A program made the position numbers and the translations under genes. The notes beneath the pieces are model-generated. The model did no database searches and was not told the DNA's origin. It saw nothing but the letters and a program-made list of their open reading frames with translations. Shown here one piece after another: positions 60,677 to 64,000 of a DNA stretch of 64,000 nt (position 1 is its first letter; every line of letters starts with the position of its first letter). Location: contig CAXXVE010000001.1 of assembly GCA_963676905.2 (NCBI GenBank), positions 3,472,001-3,536,000 on the forward strand, written 5' to 3'. The stretch comes from Oceanispirochaeta sp963676905. GTDB taxonomy: Bacteria > Spirochaetota > Spirochaetia > DSM-2461.

Positions 60677-62236
60677 TCAGAACTCCTTAAAAATAACAAG
60701 TTCCTTCTTGTCATCTATCCCCTTAAGGAGAAGACTGGAATCACAGCCCTGATCTATAAGAAAAGATCCGTAGCCGTGCTGCTGGTAACGTGAGATATCA
60801 GGGTCCTTGACTGTCTTCCAGTCAAAATCAGGCCCTTCGAAATCAAGGCGGATCTCTGCAGAGCTGTCCAAGATTTTCCATTTCAGGCGGATTTCGTTCC
60901 GGCTGTAGGAGATGCAGTTTGAACAGGCCTCAACCATAGCAATCGCGAGCATTGTCCGGCTCTTTTCATGGGAGGTTCTGCACCGGTCTGTAAGATCCTT
61001 CAGAAAGGCCTCCCTCACCTCTTCAAGATTTGCAGGCTCATCAACAGAAAAGGTATAGCTTCTTTCTGTTGCCGTAAAACCCGAGTTTCCCTTGATCCTG
61101 ATGGCCACACCTGTTACGTCATCCTTGAAGTCTTCTGCTGCATAAAAGAAAGTGACGAAAAGAACCCTGCTCAGAAGCTCCTGAGGATTCATATAGTGGT
61201 GTGCGTTAACAAGACGGAGTATCCGTTCACAGCCGAAGATCTGCCCCTCGGAGTTCATGACTTCCGATATCCCGTCGGAGTAGAAAAAGAGGAGATCTCC
61301 CGGGTTGAGGGGAAGCCTGTAGATTCTGTAGATCTGTTCTGCGGTAAATCCCATAGGCATATTGGCGCCTTTGACGCTCCAGCTGCGCTGCTCGACTGAG
61401 TCGTAATAGATAAAACTTGTGTGCCCTGCATCCACAAAGGAGAGGGTCGAATCTTTCAGATTGATTCTGCAGTAGTAGAAAGTAAGAAATTTTCCAAGGT
61501 CCATCAGCTTTTTGCCGATGAGGCTGTCCATATGGTTCAGGACACGGTCCAGTCCGGCCCAGCCTGTGCCTGCCACACTGCTTGTTATAAGTGATTTATA
61601 GTAGGTTGCCTTGAATCCTGCTCCAAGAAGAGCCGCAGGGACTCCCTTTCCAACAACATCGCCTATAATAAAGTCTGTTACTCCGGGTTCCAGGGGCTGC
61701 AGTTCATAAAAGTCGCCGTCCACAAGGCGGGACGGAAGAGTTTCCGCGGCTATTTCCATGCCGTCAAAAAAGGATGTTACATCTCCTGTCAGCAGGGTCC
61801 TCTGGATTCTGGCACTGATCTCTATTTCACTGTCTCTTGATTTGAGGGCTTCCCTTTTGTATACAGCATCATCCCGGCGGACATCGGCCGAACCGAAACG
61901 GATGACCTCTCCCGAATCCTTTTTCACAGGACTGCTGAGACGGATTGTAAGATGAATTACATCGTTTTCATGGCGTACAAATGGAACGGTCAGCTTTATA
62001 TCCCCGTCATAGGAAGAAAACTTGTCCAGAGAATCAAAAAATTCCTTGTCCGAACGTTCACAGCGGTGTATCCATGATGCCGGATTGTGAAGGATTTCAG
62101 CCTCCTGCATATTCAGCATCCGCAGAAAAGCGTTTGAGGGATAACTCCACTGAATCAGTGTTTCATCAGTGACGAAAAAGAGAAAATTAAGTTCATTGGC
62201 CAGAGCCTGCATCTCTTCAGGGTTAAAGTGGAGCAT
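60677..62236 (-). CDS. PAS-SpoIIE/RsbU phosphatase fused to an RsbW-like kinase domain
   Basis: In this 519-residue protein, residues ~10-125 resemble a PAS sensor (LNFLFFVTDETLIQWSYPSNAFL). Residues ~150-370 are a PP2C/SpoIIE phosphatase with VDGDFYEL, IIGDVVGKGVPAALLGA, DAGHTSFI and YSDGISEVM, the metal-binding Asp set. Residues ~385-519 are an RsbW/SpoIIAB-type GHKL ATPase with MVEACSNCISYS (Glu and Asn of the N box) and HGYGSFLIDQGCD (G box). One chain thus holds both the phosphatase and the kinase of a partner-switching module. The STAS protein 6 bases upstream is the natural substrate. It starts 6 bases after that gene's stop and ends 14 bases before the MBL-GGDEF-receiver gene. Confidence 0.9.
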   Translation of the reverse strand: MLHFNPEEMQALANELNFLFFVTDETLIQWSYPSNAFLRMLNMQEAEILHNPASWIHRCERSDKEFFDSLDKFSSYDGDIKLTVPFVRHENDVIHLTIRLSSPVKKDSGEVIRFGSADVRRDDAVYKREALKSRDSEIEISARIQRTLLTGDVTSFFDGMEIAAETLPSRLVDGDFYELQPLEPGVTDFIIGDVVGKGVPAALLGAGFKATYYKSLITSSVAGTGWAGLDRVLNHMDSLIGKKLMDLGKFLTFYYCRINLKDSTLSFVDAGHTSFIYYDSVEQRSWSVKGANMPMGFTAEQIYRIYRLPLNPGDLLFFYSDGISEVMNSEGQIFGCERILRLVNAHHYMNPQELLSRVLFVTFFYAAEDFKDDVTGVAIRIKGNSGFTATERSYTFSVDEPANLEEVREAFLKDLTDRCRTSHEKSRTMLAIAMVEACSNCISYSRNEIRLKWKILDSSAEIRLDFEGPDFDWKTVKDPDISRYQQHGYGSFLIDQGCDSSLLLKGIDDKKELVIFKEF

Positions 62237-62242
62237 AAAGCC

Positions 62243-62578
62243 CTAACCTTCAGAAAGAGACTTTAAGGCCTGATCCCTGTCGCGGTATACCCGGGCAATG
62301 GATGAGATTCGAACCATATCAAAGAGGACCTTCACCGCCTGCTCTGTACCGCAGAGGATCATTTCACCCTTTGACTCGCTCACTCTCCTCAGTGAAGAGA
62401 CGATTACCCCCAGACCGGTTGAATCCATAAACTGAATATTTCGAAGATCCAGTATAACTTTTTCACCCTCTTTGATTGCATTCTGAAGATCATCATTGAA
62501 ACTGACTGAGTTGTTTACATCGATCTGTTTCATCTCCGGAATCATCACAAGTACACCATTTACTACTTCAGTTTTCAT
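62243..62578 (-). CDS. STAS anti-sigma-factor antagonist
   Basis: This 111-residue protein is a complete STAS domain: VVNGVLVMIPE at the start, DLRNIQFMDSTGLGVIVSSL with the phosphorylatable Ser in MDSTGLG (about residue 57), and ILCGTEQAVKVLF. Its phosphorylation state would be set by the kinase and phosphatase domains of the downstream protein, and it would bind a partner only when dephosphorylated. No sigma factor gene lies in this operon, so the partner may be the pseudo-sensor or synthase instead. It is first in the operon. Its ATG lies 7 bases after a perfect TATAAT, with no ribosome binding site. Confidence 0.93.
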   Translation of the reverse strand: MKTEVVNGVLVMIPEMKQIDVNNSVSFNDDLQNAIKEGEKVILDLRNIQFMDSTGLGVIVSSLRRVSESKGEMILCGTEQAVKVLFDMVRISSIARVYRDRDQALKSLSEG

Positions 62579-62585
62579 GAAACAA

Positions 62586-62614
62586 ATTATAGGTCAAAAA
62601 GTGGCTCAGGTAAA
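62586..62614 (-). promoter_or_regulatory. Promoter of the STAS-polysaccharide operon, giving a leaderless transcript
   Basis: On the minus strand TTTACC (62614-62609) and a perfect TATAAT (62591-62586) are separated by 17 bases. Exactly 7 bases separate the -10 from the ATG, so the message would begin at the ATG. No ribosome binding site is present. Confidence 0.5.
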
Positions 62615-62682
62615 TTATTTTGCACACAAGTTCATTTATGAGGGATATTTTCTCCGATTTTATCTTTTTATTGCTCCGGGAA

Positions 62683-63396
62683 TCAGGGCTCAAAAGGAAG
62701 ATATTCAAAGCTGTGAAGACCTGCAGTGAGACCTCCGTCATTCAGAGGTGATTCTCCCTGAAACAGCCACAGATTAAAGTGAACCCGGGATTCTGTTTCG
62801 ACGGGAGCCGCCTCACCCCTGTATTCCCAGCTCTCCAGGGTATTGGCCTGGCCGTCTTCAAGACGGAACACAAGAATACCGGGCTCCCAACGGATTATGC
62901 AGGTGAACAGACCTGCTGCGGTACTATGAAAACTGTGGGAGTTTCCTTCGACATCATAGGGCTGGACTGTAAAATTATATGGCGGGAGCCCCGGGATTCC
63001 CCAGCGGGCTATCTCAAAATCAATCTCATTATAGTAGGGGGGAGCCGTATCGTTGTAGAGAAAGAAGCCGAAAACAGCATTGGAATCAAGGGGTTCGGTT
63101 ATAGAAAAAGTGAGGCGGAAAGTACCGTAGCTGAAAAGTCTGTCGCTGTATATTTCACCTGAATACCAGCGCTTGTTTTTCCCCTCAATCGAAAGAATAA
63201 TACTGTCCCCTTCCCTTGTAATCGACCTTGATGAGAAACGGTTCGGACCGGGGCCAACCTTGAAAACAGACGATTTTATGATCCATTGATCACCGGAGAA
63301 TTTAATCATTTTTTCACGGCCATTTTCTCCTGATACAGAGCTCGTCAGGAAGATAAAAAACAACGGGATAAAGAGTCTTCTTTTTTTTTCTATCAT
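62683..63396 (-). CDS. Secreted GH16-type glycanase
   Basis: This 237-residue protein has a signal peptide (1-23, RLFIPLFFIFLTSSVSG) and a GH16 jelly-roll domain. The key catalytic signature ExDxE is present as NEIDFEIAR (about residue 122-130), preceded by YSGEIYSDRLFSYGTFRLTF, the family's substrate-cleft strand. Family members cut beta-1,3, beta-1,4 or related glucans and galactans; the substrate here is unknown. It probably trims or releases the polysaccharide made by the neighbouring operon. It lies divergently from the truncated gene at 63449 and has a possible ribosome binding site (AAGGGA) 11 bases upstream. Confidence 0.87.
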   Translation of the reverse strand: MIEKKRRLFIPLFFIFLTSSVSGENGREKMIKFSGDQWIIKSSVFKVGPGPNRFSSRSITREGDSIILSIEGKNKRWYSGEIYSDRLFSYGTFRLTFSITEPLDSNAVFGFFLYNDTAPPYYNEIDFEIARWGIPGLPPYNFTVQPYDVEGNSHSFHSTAAGLFTCIIRWEPGILVFRLEDGQANTLESWEYRGEAAPVETESRVHFNLWLFQGESPLNDGGLTAGLHSFEYLPFEP

Positions 63397-63412
63397 ATTT
63401 AATTGTTTCCCT

Positions 63413-63418
63413 TATAAT
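63413..63418 (+). promoter_or_regulatory. Perfect -10 box in the divergent gap between the GH16 and truncated genes
   Basis: TATAAT occurs at 63413-63418 on the plus strand, 31 bases before the ATG at 63449; the same AT-rich block reads TATTAT on the minus strand toward the GH16 gene. No good -35 lies at the right distance on either strand, so this is only a candidate. Confidence 0.35.
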
Positions 63419-63448
63419 ATAAATAAACTGCTGTTTAAGGTGAATGCA

Positions 63449-64000
63449 ATGAAGAAAGCGATTTTTCTCTTTTTTTTAGTTCCTCTTTGTCTGTCAGCCG
63501 GAGAAACTGAGACCCTCTTTATCCCAAGGGAGGACAATCCCTTTACCCTCTACTCCTCAGCCGGCAGCTACAGCCTGAATGAAAATGACAGCCTGTGGCC
63601 CGTGTCCCTCAAAATGGAAACCGATGGCAAAGGGAGCAATGTTCAGCTCATAGCCACGGATCTTCCTCCGTTCAGCCTTGAAAACAAGCATCTTATTGTC
63701 TGGGTAAAACCTGAAGATACAGACAATCTCGGAGACCTCTGGATCTATGCTTCCGACAGCAGCGACTTCAGCAACAGAATTGTCTATATGATCTCCCGGG
63801 ACAGGACCCAATTGAAAGCGGGAGAGTGGAACTGCCTCAGCCTGCCTGTTTCGGCGGGCAGTCCCTGGGGAGATCCCGATCTGAACAAGCTTACATCCTT
63901 TCAGTTCTGGATAAACGACACGGGTGAGGCTCCTGTCTCGGTAGAGTTCGGGCCTGTACTTGTAAGGACTCCTTCGTCAGAATCGGCTGTTATTATGACC
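63449..64000 (+). CDS. Secreted protein, truncated by window end; possible polysaccharide deacetylase
   Basis: The frame from the ATG at 63449 stays open through base 64000 (184 codons), with an AAGG ribosome binding site upstream. The product has a signal peptide (1-17, IFLFFLVPLCLSAG), then a beta-sandwich-like domain rich in Trp and Asp (HLIVWVKPEDTDNLGDLWIYASD, WINDTGEAPVSVEFG). The last visible residues, SESAVIMT, resemble the strand that leads into the FDDG metal motif of NodB-type polysaccharide deacetylases, so such a domain may follow. This is inference from five residues; any other secreted enzyme remains possible. It is divergent from the GH16 gene. Confidence 0.6.
   Translation, partial: MKKAIFLFFLVPLCLSAGETETLFIPREDNPFTLYSSAGSYSLNENDSLWPVSLKMETDGKGSNVQLIATDLPPFSLENKHLIVWVKPEDTDNLGDLWIYASDSSDFSNRIVYMISRDRTQLKAGEWNCLSLPVSAGSPWGDPDLNKLTSFQFWINDTGEAPVSVEFGPVLVRTPSSESAVIMT

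Noticed and set aside
1..64000. Mobile elements, CRISPR arrays, phage genes or restriction systems
   Set aside because: No transposase, integrase, repeat-spacer array or defence gene was seen; the gene content and packing look like core chromosome throughout.

Overview
The window reads as chromosomal DNA of a free-living, fermentative spirochaete. The clearest marker is a homologue of the spirochaetal P83/100 protein family (10425-12053). A complete MoxR-Bat (aerotolerance-type) operon, a fused PyrB-PyrI aspartate carbamoyltransferase, pyruvate phosphate dikinase, the NADH-sensing repressor Rex, and several cyclic-nucleotide-binding proteins fit that picture. This is inferred from protein families only; no rRNA gene is present. 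Genes are dense: no stretch over 300 bases lacks a gene, and I see no phage, insertion sequence or CRISPR array.

Layout. 1-840: 3' part of a PAS-GGDEF diguanylate cyclase, then tRNA-Thr(CGT) and a PilZ protein with a good promoter (c-di-GMP signalling). 1542-3148: two cyclic-nucleotide-binding proteins. 3310-8652: PHP phosphoesterase, LysM-M23 envelope peptidase, an exported protein and class A PBP. 8816-14721 (minus): PyrBI, P83/100, an exported propeller protein, RlmD-like methyltransferase. 14770-15952: Rex and a DinB-fold protein. 16029-22241 (minus): ABC-F ATPase, PPDK, a short sigma-70 factor, a SEC-C protein. 22395: groES without groEL. 22785-28215 (minus): DHOD-like protein, a JAB/RadC-DinG fusion helicase, a membrane histidine kinase. 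28351-33228: aspartokinase, a double NDP-kinase protein, DsbD, a CoA-binding protein. 33271-41456 (minus): eight genes moxR-DUF58-lipoprotein-batA-B-C-D-E, every junction a 4-base overlap. 41506-47472 (minus): alpha/beta hydrolase, RF3, a flavoprotein, and an MBL-fold protein with tandem cyclic-nucleotide domains. 47625-51374: glpK with phased TGATC repeats upstream, and a HEAT-repeat protein. 51454: cofactor-independent phosphoglycerate mutase.

The most interesting region is 53194-64000. A tightly packed minus-strand operon (62578 down to 53194) encodes, in order: an STAS anti-sigma-antagonist; a SpoIIE-type phosphatase carrying its own RsbW-like kinase domain; a three-domain protein (MBL, GGDEF, receiver) whose three active sites all look dead; a HEAT-repeat membrane GT2 synthase resembling polymer synthases; and a membrane-anchored protein with a glycoside-hydrolase-like region. 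Next to it lie a secreted GH16-type glycanase and, divergently, the start of a secreted protein cut by the window end just where a polysaccharide deacetylase domain may begin. I infer a surface-polysaccharide system controlled by partner switching, with a pseudo-enzyme scaffold encoded between regulator and synthase.

Other points worth follow-up are two genes (dsbD and the STAS gene) whose -10 boxes sit exactly 7 bases before the ATG with no ribosome binding site, suggesting leaderless mRNAs, and several unusual fusions or half-dead paralogous domains.
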